A stretch of 64,000 nt of DNA from Setoptus koraiensis (GCA_048013815.1 CM106586.1:9672001-9736000), one strand, 5' to 3'. Counted from the stretch's first letter, positions 34,781-46,758 are shown. The notes: generated from the sequence alone by a model not told the origin. Numbers and translations are program-made.

Positions 34781-37700
34781 TCAAAAGGCCAAAGAGCCCT
34801 CCGTCTGTGTCTGAACAGACAGTCTTGGCAACCTTGATTTAATGGGTCTTATTGAGGTAACTTTACGATTTTGAAGCCCATTTGGCCCAATAGTTTTCAA
34901 GGTTGTTGTGTCGAGCATTACAGGGCTTGAACAACCTAACGTCTTCTCTGTTGACCCATTGTGTTGTTGAATCGACTGTGGTCTTGCTTGATCGATCTTG
35001 GTGCCCTGGTTTATATGGTTTGAGTTTGTGAAAGCCATGATTGATTTTGAAACTTGCCGATCAATAGAATCAGGAGATGCTGGACGAGAATGGTCAATTG
35101 TCAAGGTGGAGATCTTGACGATCGGGTCACTCTGTTGATCCTTGAATGACAATTCTCGAGGCTCTAGATCGCTATTCCATTTGCTATTAGGAGTCTGCAT
35201 GTCACCTACAATTGTTTGATCATTGCCATCAAACTTGCCAGTCGTCTCAATAGTGTCATTGAATTTGTTTTTACGATAGCACTGCTCAATTGCCAAAGCC
35301 AAAAATGAAATAATAACTCCGACAAAGATTATAACGAACACACCACCGATATTGTCGATGCTGATACCCTCACTATCTTGATTAGTGTTGCATTGCAATC
35401 TGTTTGGATTGTTGGTCCACCATTTCTCGCGCAGCACCTCCATGAAGCGTTGATTAATCAATTTGAGTATGGCCAAACTGAGATCGTCTCTTAATTTTGT
35501 TTCGCCTTTCTTCACACCTAACGCAATTGGTTTCCTACTAAACTCTTCGCCCACCGATTTGAGCGTGCAATCAGTCATTGCAGCATATTTTACAAAGTTT
35601 GCATCGGCTAATAATGCAAATCCGTCGTCTACGTTGTTGGAATCTTGTACTCTCTTCAAGCCGGCGAATGCATTCACCGGCATGCCTGTCTGTTGAATCT
35701 GGGCCCAAATTTTTGTGTATTTATCACTGATGGGATAATCCCAAACAGCGAATTTAGCCCGCTCAAATTCACTCAACGAATCATTTAGTGATATCTCCTT
35801 CCATATGTTATAGAAACGTTCCTCAATGTAGGCCATCCGTTCGAAATAGTTTCGAGTAGCCGACCCATCAACAGGTGCATATTTGATTTTATATTGGCCA
35901 GCCAGATCGTCTAATGACTCTATGGGTATGTCCAGACGGGACACTGTGAGAAAGGCAGCCAGATTGGCTGTATATGAAGCTATAATGATGAAACAGAACA
36001 GCCACCATGCCCCTGCCACAATGCGACCGCTCAAATTTTGAGGTGCCTCGCCACCACCTTGGGGTGTCATACTTGTTATACAAAACCACAACGAATCGCG
36101 CAGCCCAAAGTCCGGCCTAGCCTCATCATCGCTGGAGTCGCCGTCATAGTAGGCCGCCTGACGATACGATGGCCAATGGTTGTGATCTAGAGGTTGAGCG
36201 CGACTTTGTTTTCTCGAGTGCTGACCCGAATGATCGTGGGCATTCTTTATTGTCTTGTCGCCCAGCGACCTAAGAGTCGCCAAGCTAGTATTAGATGGTC
36301 TGCGGCGCCGACTAACGTGTGGCGTAACAAGTTTGTGGTCGCGTTGCAACGGTTGAACTTTGTCATTCTCAATGATCATCGCTACTGACGATCTCCTTGG
36401 GGCACTGTCCAGTGTGGTCAATGGTGGTTGGGCCTGTTGGTATTGTTGCTGCTGCTGTTGTTGTTGAAGCTGTTGTTGCAATTGTCTCTTTTGGCGGAGT
36501 CTCTGAATGCGACTCTTGTTGTGCTGACTGTATGGACTTAATCTGTCAAATAAATACATGATAAACGATGTCACAAAGTAGGCCAATGTTATAAATAACC
36601 AGACCTCGTCCTCTAGTACGGTGAGAAATTTAAACCATTGCGACGGAACCACGGGCCTCTTCAGCAGTATTTGTATGCCAACTAAATCATAAAATGGCAC
36701 CGTATAATCGATAACCAATTCTCGTTCCGCCATGACGGCCATGGGTGCCAAAGCTACATGGGCCCTACCTGTTTGCAGTTCGCCCACCAGACCGTTCCAG
36801 CGTTGCACTTGTGTCAATTGTCCGCTACGCGACGGTACTTGATTCACTGTCATCTTTGTTCCGAAACGATCATCGGCACTCTGATAAATTTCGTAGGTCA
36901 GCTTGTATGGCAGCTGACGGACTAGCTCGTGAAAGAAATCGATACAGTAACCATACCATTCGACGGTGCCATTTCCATTGACACGTTTCATTATAAAGGG
37001 AGGAAACTCAATTGTGACCAACACAATATGTCTGGTCATGCTATTCAGATTGATGGGGCTCTCTCCACCAACTGGAGAATTGTCGCTCATCAAAGCCAGT
37101 CTATCCAGAGGTTTGTTTTGGTTTGTTTGTTGTTTGTCGGAGTTTGAAAGCTGATCACTAGAAGTGCTGGGACCGTCCGTATTGTTCGCATACGTTTTAA
37201 GTAGCTTAAAATGATCAGTTTGCGAGGATGCTTGACTTGGTGGCAGTGTATCCGACATAGGCGATAGCCACGTCCAATATCCGAGCAATTGCAATTTATT
37301 CTCCGGCGGCTCATCTGTCGCGCCATTAATTAAATGAGTTGTGGCCTCGTATGTCAAATTCAGCGATAGATAACAGGTGCCTAGTTGTCGTGGAATTTTT
37401 CTTAACGACAATCCATATTGCTGATATTTATTGTTTGTGGCAACGAGAGACTTGATCAAATCGCGTCGGTTCAATGCTGAAATATCACTCATTTTGACAA
37501 CGTTCAGGGTCAAGCTAACCAAATGACTCACAACAGAGGACAAACTGTAACTGAAGGTAGACGATTCTTTTTCACAGTTGCCACTTGCGCTCGGATATGT
37601 CCATACCGATCGCATATAATCGAGTTTGATCGGATTTTTTGACGAGAATGACTTTGGTTTTGCTAAATCACTCTTATGATGTTGATGACCGCTCAAAAGG

Positions 37701-38439
37701 TGGGGCGATGTCTTCATAAGAAAGTACCATGTTAGCTGGTGGTTGCTCAGTTTATGAAAGACGTCCAATCTAATTAGATAATCAATTGTTGATTGTGTTA
37801 CACATAATATTATATTCTTGATCTGTTTATGAGCTAAACGAAGCACCTTGTCTAAGACTTTGTTTCTTCTCAACGGAGTTATCTTCAACAAATCGGTTCG
37901 CTCATATAGTATCAGTGGTCTCAAATATTCTATTTCATCTGAAAAATCGTCGTCATATATTAGACTGAATTCTTCTATGTTGAACCTATCTATTAAGTCT
38001 ATCAGAAGTCCGGAATGTGCCTCTTTCAATTGTTGTAAGTCGATAGTCAACTGCTGACTTTGGGTAGTTGTTTGTCTCGAAAGAAATGTATCTATGATTT
38101 CTGGATCATTTTTGGTGAGATCGAGATTTTTATCGATGGCTAATTCAGACGTTGACCACCAAGTTATAAAAAGATTGCTATTGTGTAGCATGTGGAAATT
38201 GACTACCCCATCTATAGTGTTTCCATTTCTCTTGAGCTCATTAGTTGGTGAGCCATGGATGGACTTCATCTTGTTATTCTTGTCCAGAAACACAAATTTT
38301 GTCTTCTGCGGATGTTGATTGTTGATTGAATACGAATCATCCAAGCAACTGCCATGAGGCAAGTCCAAACTAACCACTGCGGTCGATTGTAATGTAAAGT
38401 AAATAGCATAACAGAATTTGAATTTGTCGCATCTATCAT
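34781..38439 (-). CDS. Ir25a: Ionotropic receptor 25a (chemosensory co-receptor)
   Basis: One long exon covers nearly the whole protein (about 1200 residues). The frame is open to 38482 without an ATG; a good acceptor at 38440-38441 suggests that a 5' exon with the start and signal peptide is missing from my model. Order: an extended amino-terminal domain; ligand-binding S1 (VTIEFPPFIMKRV, YGYCIDFFHEL); TM1 (about 36560-36640); a poly-Gln-containing cytosolic loop; the pore and SMTPQGGGEAPQNLSGR; TM2 with SYTANLAAFLTVSRLD (about 35935-35980); S2 with SLNDSLSEFERAKFAVWDYP and VGEEFSRKPIA; and TM3 in DNIGGVFVIIFVG. These stretches match Ir25a closely and separate it from NMDA/kainate receptors. 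Ir25a is a broadly expressed co-receptor for odour, taste, humidity and temperature sensing in protostomes. The last 704 bp are duplicated at 30273-30976. Confidence 0.93.
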
Positions 38440-39807
38440 CTAGGCATGGAAACTTGCGATTAATTCTTTCGAGTAACCATAGTCAGTTTTACTTACGAAC
38501 AATGGAGGATTCGGACTTCGATGAATATATAAAAATTAGCTTTACATGCATGACTAGAAGAAACACAATTGGGATGACTTTAATCATCTTATCTTGCTAA
38601 TTTTCTGAGTATTGTGGTCCCACTATAAATATAAAACAGTTTTACTCCAAATATAGAAATGATGTTCAACAGTGGTTGACATAATGAATTGTTCCTTGTG
38701 AATGAGTTCTCGGAAAAATGATACATCTACATATAAGAATGAACAGTTTATTATTACTACAATGCGACTCTTAACAGACGCAGCTGGATATAATTGTCTG
38801 GTTCATTCGACTGATCGTGACGAAAAAACCATTGGCTATCGTTCAAACTTCAAGTAACTCATAGTAGCATGATAATTTTAGTTTGAAGCAGGTCGAGCGA
38901 TACATGAGCTAATTTAGCTGACTGACTTGGCCGGGCTCAGCAATTCCAAGGCCAAATGAACCGGGGCAACTAATTGTAAAGAGGTCTCACTATGGCCCAA
39001 GAGAGGCCACGATGTGACCTCTTTGCATTTTCAATTATAGGGTAGCCGATTAAAGTGATAACTAGGTGGACAAATAACAATAGCTCATCAATGAAACAAT
39101 GACATTGACAGATGACTAGGGTTGTGTAGACGCAAAGGATCGACTATGGAATATACAGAATAAATATGTATGTATCTATTGAATGCCAAATAGAGTCATC
39201 AATTGCAAATAGCCACAAACACCTGTGTTTTGTTAGATAACTGTATCGAAGTTAGAGAGTTCTCTCTAGTAGACCAATTGCATGGTTTTCGTTGTGTTAT
39301 GCAGACTATAATGTAATGTTGTGGCAAACAATGATGAGGAACCAAATTACATCGTAAACAAATGATGAACTCATCTCCATGGTGTCAAAGCAAGTTCTGA
39401 GTAATCGTCTACATTAGAGCTACTAGTGAGTTGCGCGAGTTTCACCTCATTTATTTATCACCACTTTGCATTACACTGGATTACACACATTGGAATGGTA
39501 AACAGTTACATATGTGTCGCTTTAGTGCCGATATTATAGTATTTCGTTTTCATTATTATATACAGTATTCACGACCAAACTACTAATTAGTGATTGCGTC
39601 CATCTCGATTGCACTGTGCCATCAAAATACAACATCTATCTGATTCACCCAAATGCTAACACGTGCAGAACATAGTGCAACGTGCAACACAACCGTCAAG
39701 TTGTAGGACATCACCAGGTGATACCAGCAACAGCATTAATACCAGTTTCTTTCTTGTTACATACAACAACGAATAGTCTATCGTTTGTATTACAACCAAT
39801 AGATCAT
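38440..39807. other. Region between Ir25a and the glucuronosyltransferase gene
   Basis: The two genes diverge, so both promoters and a missing first Ir25a exon should lie here. No exon could be assigned. A hairpin-forming sequence lies at 38977-39024. Confidence 0.4.
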
Positions 39808-40954
39808 ATGTTCAGAAGATTTGCATCGAGAGGAAGTGAGCTCTTTGGAATACCGCACCGATCGAATAGCGACTATTGTCACGATAGGAGAGGCCTCAAC
39901 ATGGTTCGAAGTAGTAGTAATAATAAATTTGAAACACAATCACTTATTATATTGGCTACTTTGGCCATAATGTCCACTCAAATTTGTAGGTATGACTAGA
40001 TATAACTAAATGTGGAAAACATTTAAAAGATCTCCGATCACTAATATTCTCTTTCTGTCCATCTGATCCGTGTGTTATCTGGACGACACAGTCATATATT
40101 TTTGTTACAAATCTTCGCCCCTATGGTGTAATGGAATTGACCCCAGATTCGCCAAGTTACAGGCTCAAAGTGAGCACTTGCCTACCATTTACGTTATTAC
40201 ACCCACTCATGATAGATATGTACAAAAAGCCGAACTGACTCGTTTGTCTCAAACGTTTATGTTGGTGCCAAATATACACTGGATATTAGTGGAGGATTCC
40301 AAATCTATGACTGATCTTGTTACAAAATTTGTATTTCGCATGAAAAACGAGTTTCTATTTCAAACTATCACACATCTGTACAAACCTACACCAGAAAAAT
40401 ACAAAATCAGAGATGGTGACCCCAACTGGCTAAAGCCCAAAGGAGTCTGGCAAAGAAATGCTGGCTTAGACTGGATAAGGGACAATATAGACGAAGATTA
40501 CATAGACAAAAATGGAGTGATTTATTTCGCAGATGACGATAATACTTATGATTTGCAATTGTTCAACGAAATGAGATATACGACGAAAGTTTCAGTTTGG
40601 CCCGTTGGATTAGTTGGAGGACTACTAATTGAGAGGCCCATTGCTGATGGAAACAGGGTGACGGCGTTCAATTCGAAATGGAAAAGCAAAAGATCTTTTC
40701 CCATAGACATGGCAGGATTTGCGGTTAGTATCAGGCTGTTTTCGACTAAGCTAAACGCTAGATTCGCCCAAAATGGTCCCAGAGGCTATCTGGAGTCTCA
40801 TTTTTTGGACCAGTTAATCAGTTCCTGGGATGATCTCGAACCAAAAGCTGACAAATGCACGAGAGTATACGTTTGGCACACCAGATCGGAGAGACCAGCA
40901 CTAAGTGAGGAGGCTAAACTCATAATACCGTCCACTGACGGGGCTATATGGTGA
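39808..40954 (+). CDS. Beta-1,3-glucuronosyltransferase (B3GAT / GlcAT family)
   Basis: Two exons, 39808-39985 and 40092-40954, joined in phase 1 across a 106-bp intron whose donor is GTAGGT; about 346 residues. ATG 39808 gives a 40-50 residue cytosolic part; ATG 39901 would give the short tail more usual for the family. A single hydrophobic segment (SLIILATLAIM) makes it type II membrane. The catalytic domain begins with LPTIYVITPTHDR and shows the DDD metal/UDP motif (YFADDDNTYDL, residues about 207-209), KGVWQRNAGLDWIR, PVGLVGG, FPIDMAGFAVS and the C-terminal VWHTRSE motif. Enzymes of this family add GlcA to galactose in the proteoglycan linker (GlcAT-I) or in HNK-1-type glycans, in the Golgi; I cannot decide between them. 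AATAAA lies at about 41120. Confidence 0.92.
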
Positions 40955-41227
40955 TTGAAATCAACAGAAGTGTTGGAAATAGATTGAAATATAATTGAAT
41001 TTGTTAAATATTTTTTGTATGTGAAAGTGATTTGAATTGTAAGATCAAAATAGTAATAGGACGAATTCATCCGTGGATGTATCGTTCTGGCTTTGCCGTT
41101 TGATCAGCTGTTCAGCCTATAATAAACAAAAGAATATGCTTTGGCTCACAAGGTAACCTAGGTACAGCAAGTTTTGCATAATCACACCGGTTTTATGGTC
41201 ACTCACAATTAGTGTGAACGGACAGCC

Positions 41228-42262
41228 ATGTCTGATAATATTGATTATAAGAATTGTTATCTACTGAAGTTACCACCAGAGCTTTTGATCAAAATCTTCA
41301 GTTACTTAAGTGAAACCAAAGATCTTCTCAACTTATCATCTACGTGTCACAAATTACTTGATGTTTTAAATGGTATTCTTCTTAGTCAGAATATTAACAC
41401 TCTCAAATTGAAGCAACTGGTTCCATATTGTGTCACTATTAAAGAGAATTCAATATCGGAAATATGTGCGGATGGAGACAAGCTCACCAATGGACACATT
41501 GAGGAATATGTCCATTTTATGCTATCGTGTACAAGAAAAAGAATCTTTAGAAAGTTAAAATTCTGCGGATTGGCGGAAAAGGACTTTGAGAAATTTATCA
41601 ATATTCTCACTTGCGACAATGGAAACCCTTCAAAACAAGGTTTGATTGATTTGTTCGTCATCATCGAGTTAGATGTTTGTATTATAACTACCAAATTATT
41701 GAAACACCTCATGTGCGTGTTCAGGCAAGCAACCATTGTGAATCTGAATAACGTCTGCTATATTGATGAGACACCTCGTTTCGCCAAACCCAAGACCCCC
41801 AGCAAAGTCGACAATCTACTGATGGAGAACTCGCCTAAACGGAAGTTAACCTGCATATCGATCACTGGAGACGGCACGTACCGCATGAATGACGACACAT
41901 TTGTCAGTATATTTTTTCATATACCAACAGAGGAGCTAAATTTAACCGGAACAAAGATGGTTTTTCACCGAGCGATAGCCAGAAGATTTTATAGAAATGA
42001 CAACGAACACAGTATCGTTGAAGCACCAACATCATATATATTCTCATTCATGATTATACTTGCCTATTTAAGACATCATCACACAGTTATTAAATCACTA
42101 ATATTGGACTCCACTGGTATTTCAAAGAAACAAGTTGAAGAGTTAGTCTCGGATCCTTTGTTGCAGAGCTTGAGGGTATCTCTGCGAGATTGTTCAGAAC
42201 TGGAGCCATCATTTATGGATTCGCTGCCGCAGCGCATGAAACACGCGAATCATCACTCATGA
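41228..42262 (+). CDS. F-box protein
   Basis: A single exon of 344 residues, with ATG at 41228 shortly after the end of the glucuronosyltransferase gene. Residues about 13-47 (LLKLPPELLIKIFSYL...LSSTCHKLLDVL) form a clear F-box, the Skp1-binding module of SCF ubiquitin ligases. The remainder contains leucine-rich, loosely LRR-like segments (residues 220-330, with ELNLTGTKM and IKSLILDSTGIS) that may form a substrate-binding surface. I do not recognise a specific orthologue. A possible poly(A) signal (AATAAA) lies near 42598. Confidence 0.82.
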   Translation: MSDNIDYKNCYLLKLPPELLIKIFSYLSETKDLLNLSSTCHKLLDVLNGILLSQNINTLKLKQLVPYCVTIKENSISEICADGDKLTNGHIEEYVHFMLSCTRKRIFRKLKFCGLAEKDFEKFINILTCDNGNPSKQGLIDLFVIIELDVCIITTKLLKHLMCVFRQATIVNLNNVCYIDETPRFAKPKTPSKVDNLLMENSPKRKLTCISITGDGTYRMNDDTFVSIFFHIPTEELNLTGTKMVFHRAIARRFYRNDNEHSIVEAPTSYIFSFMIILAYLRHHHTVIKSLILDSTGISKKQVEELVSDPLLQSLRVSLRDCSELEPSFMDSLPQRMKHANHHS

Positions 42263-43247
42263 AGAGATATTTTTGCCTGGACGAAGCTATTTAACATTAA
42301 ATCTAGTCATATTGGACAAGCAACAAATTCGAACGAATGAATCCATTCATTTTTTTTTCAGACTCTAGTCAATTGTCACGCGTCAGGTGTTATATTTAGA
42401 TCTATTTTTTAGATGTCGAACTCATCATAACGTTAATGACTAGAGTTTTAAAAATTCCAAAGAGCTAACAGAACATCATGAATTGTACAAAAGCTCTGTC
42501 GAGCATCGAATGACAGGCTAAGATAGCTAATAGAGCTAACTGGTCGAGGTTCGAACCCTTCGCGACTACTGTTCAATCAAACATTGAGAATAGTTCGAAT
42601 AAAGTGACACTAGACTATCTCATTTAGCCTATGTTACCTGATTATGATTGTGGCTGCAGTCAAATCTAATTTGATTTCCTGAGCTGCAAATAAATTCAGA
42701 AGAGAATCACAACCTTGATGAAGTTCTATAATTGTGATTCGGACTCTCTATTTAGAGATAATTTAGTTTACGTAGCCGATTTACGTTCAGAGGTTACAAA
42801 GTGAACTACTTTAAAGTTTTTGGGTTAGTCGTGCAATGCACATACGTTTACAGATCTGCTGTATGATTAATCACAAAAAAATCGATTGATATGCTTGATA
42901 ACATTATTACGCCGTTGTACATAATTTTTGGATTAGGCTAATATATGCTTTCTAAATTCGAAGATCTTTTCCAGAGAGTGAGGTGTCTCGAAATATATGA
43001 TTCATAATTCCTCATTGATTGGATATGCAATATAACTACCGAGGCGGATAACTGAATAAGTGCAATCTAAAGTTTCTCGCAACAAATAATTCTCGGGCGG
43101 TGTTCTAGTTTATGATATAGGAGTTAAGTTGCAAGTTAGATAGGGTTGCATCATTCACTCCGGCGTTGACATCCTATATATTTATATATATCAATGCCAG
43201 TTGTTTCAATCTATATTTATGTCTATGCATTAGTCATCATTTTGACA
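42263..43247. other. Intergenic region
   Basis: AT-rich with no gene recognised. A GGTTCGAACCC motif near 42547 resembles a tRNA B box, but no tRNA can be folded around it. Confidence 0.4.
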
Positions 43248-44364
43248 TCATGCAGAAGCCGAATTCCAACGCTTTCGGCCTTTTCTAACAGTGGTCCATG
43301 GCATATTCTCTTCTTCGGTCGAATCATAACCTGAATCTATGGTAGAACGTCTAGGAGGTTTCTTGTTCGATACCACAGAATCATTGTCCTCTTCCTTTAT
43401 CTGCTTAGATAAACCATTTTTGATTGAATGATCACTACTTTTGATATCATCTAGTTTACTATTTTCATTGAATATGTCGTCATTATTGTTGTCGTTATCG
43501 TAATTTTGAATCAGACGTAGATTGGTGCTTTTCTTCTCGCGATTCTCTTTTCGATTATGTTTGCTCATTTTGTTACCGAGACTAGATTGTAAATCATTGA
43601 ATGAATCTCCACTACATTGGACTGATTCATTAGAGTTTGCATTATCCTCTTGTCCTGATGATTGATCGTCACTACTTGTATCCGTGTAATCACCAGACTC
43701 GGAGGACGCTTTCTTTTTGTTGTTCTTGTTCTTGGAACCTTTCTTACCGTCCTGACTACCCTTTTTCTTACTATTGGCATGCTTTTTATTTTGATTCGGA
43801 GGAGGATGGTGCCGAGTGCTAAAGTGAAACTTGGCAAAGTTCTGTCTGTCATAAAGACAGGAAGCTATGAACAATGTCTCATAGACCTCCTCATTGAATC
43901 TGACAGATTTTTTTGGCCTATCGTTATCACTACCAGGACTATTAGATTCTTCAGTACGATTTTCGTCCTGCTCAGTTAATTCTATATTGAGCTCGTCCAT
44001 TATTTGAGATATGTCGTCGATACACTCTGACACGGAACGTTTGGGTAGTGGTCTGTGTTTGAGTATACCCTTGGTTGGATACTAATGGAAGGAGACAGGT
44101 GGATTGATGGTAAGAATAGTAGTTAGTTTTTGGTAAGTATAATATTTAGTGGTTGAGAGAATATGAATATTTTAAAGTGGTATGTACCTCATAGGTTGAT
44201 TCGCTGAACATGCGAGGTCTCCGTGCTGCTTTTCGGGCTGCTCTTTTCTGGGCCGCGGCTAGTTTCCTAGCCGCCGTCACACCCAGTGCTGTATCAGAAT
44301 CGGCGATACCGTCCTTTGCCTTGCCAGATTCATTATTGACAATTAGTGTTGCAGAGGATAACAT
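43248..44364 (-). CDS. Charged, disordered protein with two candidate PP1-docking motifs
   Basis: Two minus-strand exons, 44188-44364 and 43248-44081, with a 106-bp GT-AG intron in phase 0; 336 residues from the ATG at 44364. The frame is also open slightly upstream, so the 5' end is provisional. Exon 1 ends in an Ala/Lys/Arg helix (AAAQKRAARKAARRPRMF). Exon 2 opens with YPTKGILKHRPLP, followed by an acidic stretch and KKSVRFNEEVYETLF. KGILK is a motif of PP1 inhibitor-2, and KSVRF fits the RVxF PP1-docking consensus. The combination makes a PP1 regulatory role plausible, but this is inference. The C-terminal half is Lys/Ser/Asn/Asp-rich and probably disordered, ending in TVRKGRKRWNSASA. I do not recognise an orthologue. 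Confidence 0.7.
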
Positions 44365-45700
44365 TTGGACTATTGAGATTTTCTTTGCTGATCGACCAGG
44401 TTTTTGTACGATTTTTGCTCATATATAACTGTTGTCTATGTGTAATAAACATATAAAGTCCTTGAGTTTAGGATGACGTCGAAGTTTTTTCAGGAGCGTT
44501 TCTATTGAAGGAGAAATAATAATGTGATACGATTGCAAATAATAATTATTGAATGAAGTCGCTTAGCAAATAATTTTATAGCGAGTGATAATGTATGATG
44601 ATGCTGCGAGATGAAATAGCGCTCTCAGATCTTCCTAGTTTTTCTAGAAGGAATGCTGCCGATGATTACTGTATCAGCTACAGCATGAAGTTGAAACTGT
44701 ATTTAGAGCTGTTATGGGCACTCGGGATTATGACGTTTAGTTAACAAATAAGTATAATAGTAATAATAATAGTGTATCACTTGCTATCACTGAATAGATG
44801 ATGAAAATTTCAAAATTAACAAGCCAGATGGATGTCGTTGTTGTTTTTCAGTTGGTCTTTTGTGCTATTGCTGATAGTGTTAGTGGTGTTGTTGTTGTTG
44901 TGGCGAACCTCGCTTTGTTTTGTCCTCAATAAGCAATGCTGTGTTGTCATTGTTGCTGTGCCACATTGTCCATGTTACACACTGTACATTGGATGTTTCA
45001 CATTGGAGAAGCGGAGCACAGCTGTCTAAAAGGTCCACCAGAGGCGCTCACAGAGCTCCACAGTAAGCAGCCTGATCCTGTGTGTTGCAGTCAAATGTTA
45101 CTTTGCGTCGGTTCGTTTTTGCGCACTTCAAACAGGCTAGCGCACGCGGCATCTAGCGGAGATAACGGCTGCCTTTTGCATCAACAACCGCCACCCCTGC
45201 CGACCTGCTGCCCTGTTGGCTAGTGAAATCCGAGTGAGCCGTCTGGCGGATTTGTGTCGCACTGACGTTTCCTCAGTGAGCACGAGGCCCAGCTTACGTA
45301 AGCCAATGTGCGGATGGTGGTGCTAGGCGCCACATTCAAAGTCTGGATGGCGATTTTCAGTCTGTGGAGGCTGAAAATCACGCGGGGTACGCAGCCCCCG
45401 CACGGTCATCAGCCTGGGTGCAGGCGGCAGTATCGGGCAAAGGTAGACTCTGGAGCTACTGGCAAGATATTGTGCGAGGCAAACTGATGGCATTTTGCTA
45501 TTGTTGGCAGCCCTACAGGGTGCTGCAGAAGTGGTCGGCCCAAAATGTGTGCACCCAATATTATAGGCCCGACAACGGGCTGACTATTGTGGCCACCAGG
45601 TGGCGAGGTATGGCAACTAATGGAACGTACTTGCGACTTGCCGTGTCCGTTGATACGCGTAAACCACGCATCTAACATGGGCCAGGTTAGTGGCTGTGCC
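44365..45700. other. Transition from the AT-rich gene block to the GC-rich block
   Basis: No gene is recognised. Composition changes by eye around 44.9-45.0 kb, from AT-rich to GC/CpG-rich. The open frame 45364-45675 has no domain. Confidence 0.45.
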
Positions 45701-45925
45701 GCTGCAATGTTGGGCCTGATAGGTTGCTGAGCGTTGCGCCAGGCGGCGCCAGCGCGGCCAGAGAGGCAAAGGAGGGACGAGGGCGCATGCGCAGATCGAA
45801 AGTTCGGTGTCGGGGCCTGAGCGAGCCGCGGTGGCGACGCGAGCCGCAGCGTCGAATCATTTGCATTGGTGATTTCGACGAGAGCGAACTACTGCTAGAC
45901 GGTCGACCACAGACCATCGACAACA

Positions 45926-45937
45926 ACGACAACATCG

Positions 45938-45968
<31 letters not shown>

Positions 45969-45980
45969 CCACAACAACCA
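45926..45980 (+). repeat. CAACAA-rich run in the putative 5' leader
   Basis: ACAACA/CAACAA units with a few interruptions, upstream of the secreted-protein exon. They could lie in its 5' UTR. Confidence 0.75.
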
Positions 45981-46045
45981 ACGCGACAAGCTCCAAATGC
46001 AACAAGAAACTGCAACAATCGTCCTCCAGTCCACAATAACACGTC

Positions 46046-46206
46046 GAATCGAATTGCCAGCGAATCGCGGCAGAATCACCAGAAATATCCGCGTCACTAG
46101 AGCCAGAAATATCCGCGCGAATCGAATTGCAGCAAAATCATCACAAGTATCCGCGTGAATCGAATTGCAGCAAAATAATCGGAAATATCCGCGTGAATCA
46201 CACAGA
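46046..46206 (+). repeat. 38-bp tandem repeat upstream of the secreted-protein exon
   Basis: About four imperfect copies with 38-bp spacing, best seen at 46118, 46156 and 46194 (GAATCGAATTGCAGCAAAAT ... TATCCGCG). Confidence 0.7.
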
Positions 46207-46417
46207 ATCAATTTGCAGTTTGCAAGCCAATACTGCGAGTGAATAGTCGGTGCAAGCATCAAGTCACCAAGTGAATGAAAAAGAGATAATCCAGCAAATC
46301 AACAGCATGCCATCCAGCTAGCAAAGCGTCAATTCACAGCCAGCAACGACACCACAAGCCACACAAGAATAGTCCGGCAGGGGCAAAATTGTGAGCAAAT
46401 CTCAAAATAGTGCCAAC

Positions 46418-46670
46418 ATGGCCGCACCAATACAAAAGCTGCTGCTGCTGCCAGCAGCGGCAATGCTCGTCGCCCTAATTGCATCGACACTGACCCTCGC
46501 CCAGCATCACACACTCGATCACCGTCTATTGTCGCCGTCGTCAAATCACAACAGGCAGCACCCCAATCATCAATATCCGAACGAACATCAACAACAATCG
46601 GCTGTGCGCTACAAGCGCAACAGTGCCGCCTACGCACCCGGGCCCCTGGCGCCCGCCACCAGCAACAAGG
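46418..46670 (+). CDS. First coding exon of a secreted protein (partial gene)
   Basis: The ATG at 46418 opens a clear signal peptide (MAAPIQKLLLLPAAAMLVAL, then IASTLTLAQ), followed by a His/Asn/Gln/Pro-rich segment and an RYKR site that fits furin-type cleavage (residues about 67-70). The exon ends at 46670 with a strong donor (AAGG|GTAAGT) in phase 1 after 84 codons. The upstream sequence lacks coding character and looks like a long 5' leader with repeats. The rest of the gene is not identified. One possible continuation is an acceptor at 47564-47565 with a frame of 56 codons to a stop at 47733-47735, containing three cysteines (KCGPFQP ... TMCVVNVC); this is weak. The protein type (neuropeptide or growth-factor precursor, matrix protein, receptor) cannot be decided. 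Confidence 0.55.
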
Positions 46671-46687
46671 GTAAGTGACTTGCAACC

Positions 46688-46758
46688 ATTGCACAGAATT
46701 TCGCACGCAATTATTGCACAGAATTTTGCACGCAACCAATGCTCAGAATTTTGCACAC
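46688..46758 (+). repeat. Imperfect tandem CAGAATTTTGCACGCAA repeat
   Basis: Three imperfect copies of about 25 bp just downstream of the secreted-protein exon's donor site. Confidence 0.6.

Larger units (their letters stand above)
30273..35408. repeat. Inverted repeat pair: 704-bp identical arms, 3.7-kb spacer
   Basis: The arms are 30273-30976 and 34705-35408. The spacer holds COG8, RNASEH2C, tandem repeats and the small bHLH-like ORF. Positions pair with a constant sum of 65681. The first mismatch on the spacer side is at 30977/34704, after which the similarity drops to about 80 % for some 50 bp and is then lost. Confidence 0.85.

Noticed and set aside
42500-42575. tRNA gene suggested by GGTTCGAACCC near 42547
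   Set aside because: No matching A box, acceptor stem or anticodon arm could be laid out around it, and the T-arm stem has a mismatch. It is probably chance or a remnant.
45724-46158. 145-codon frame with a poly-Asn run before the secreted-protein exon
   Set aside because: It is dominated by the CAACAA run and the 38-bp repeat. It is better explained as the 5' leader of the downstream exon.
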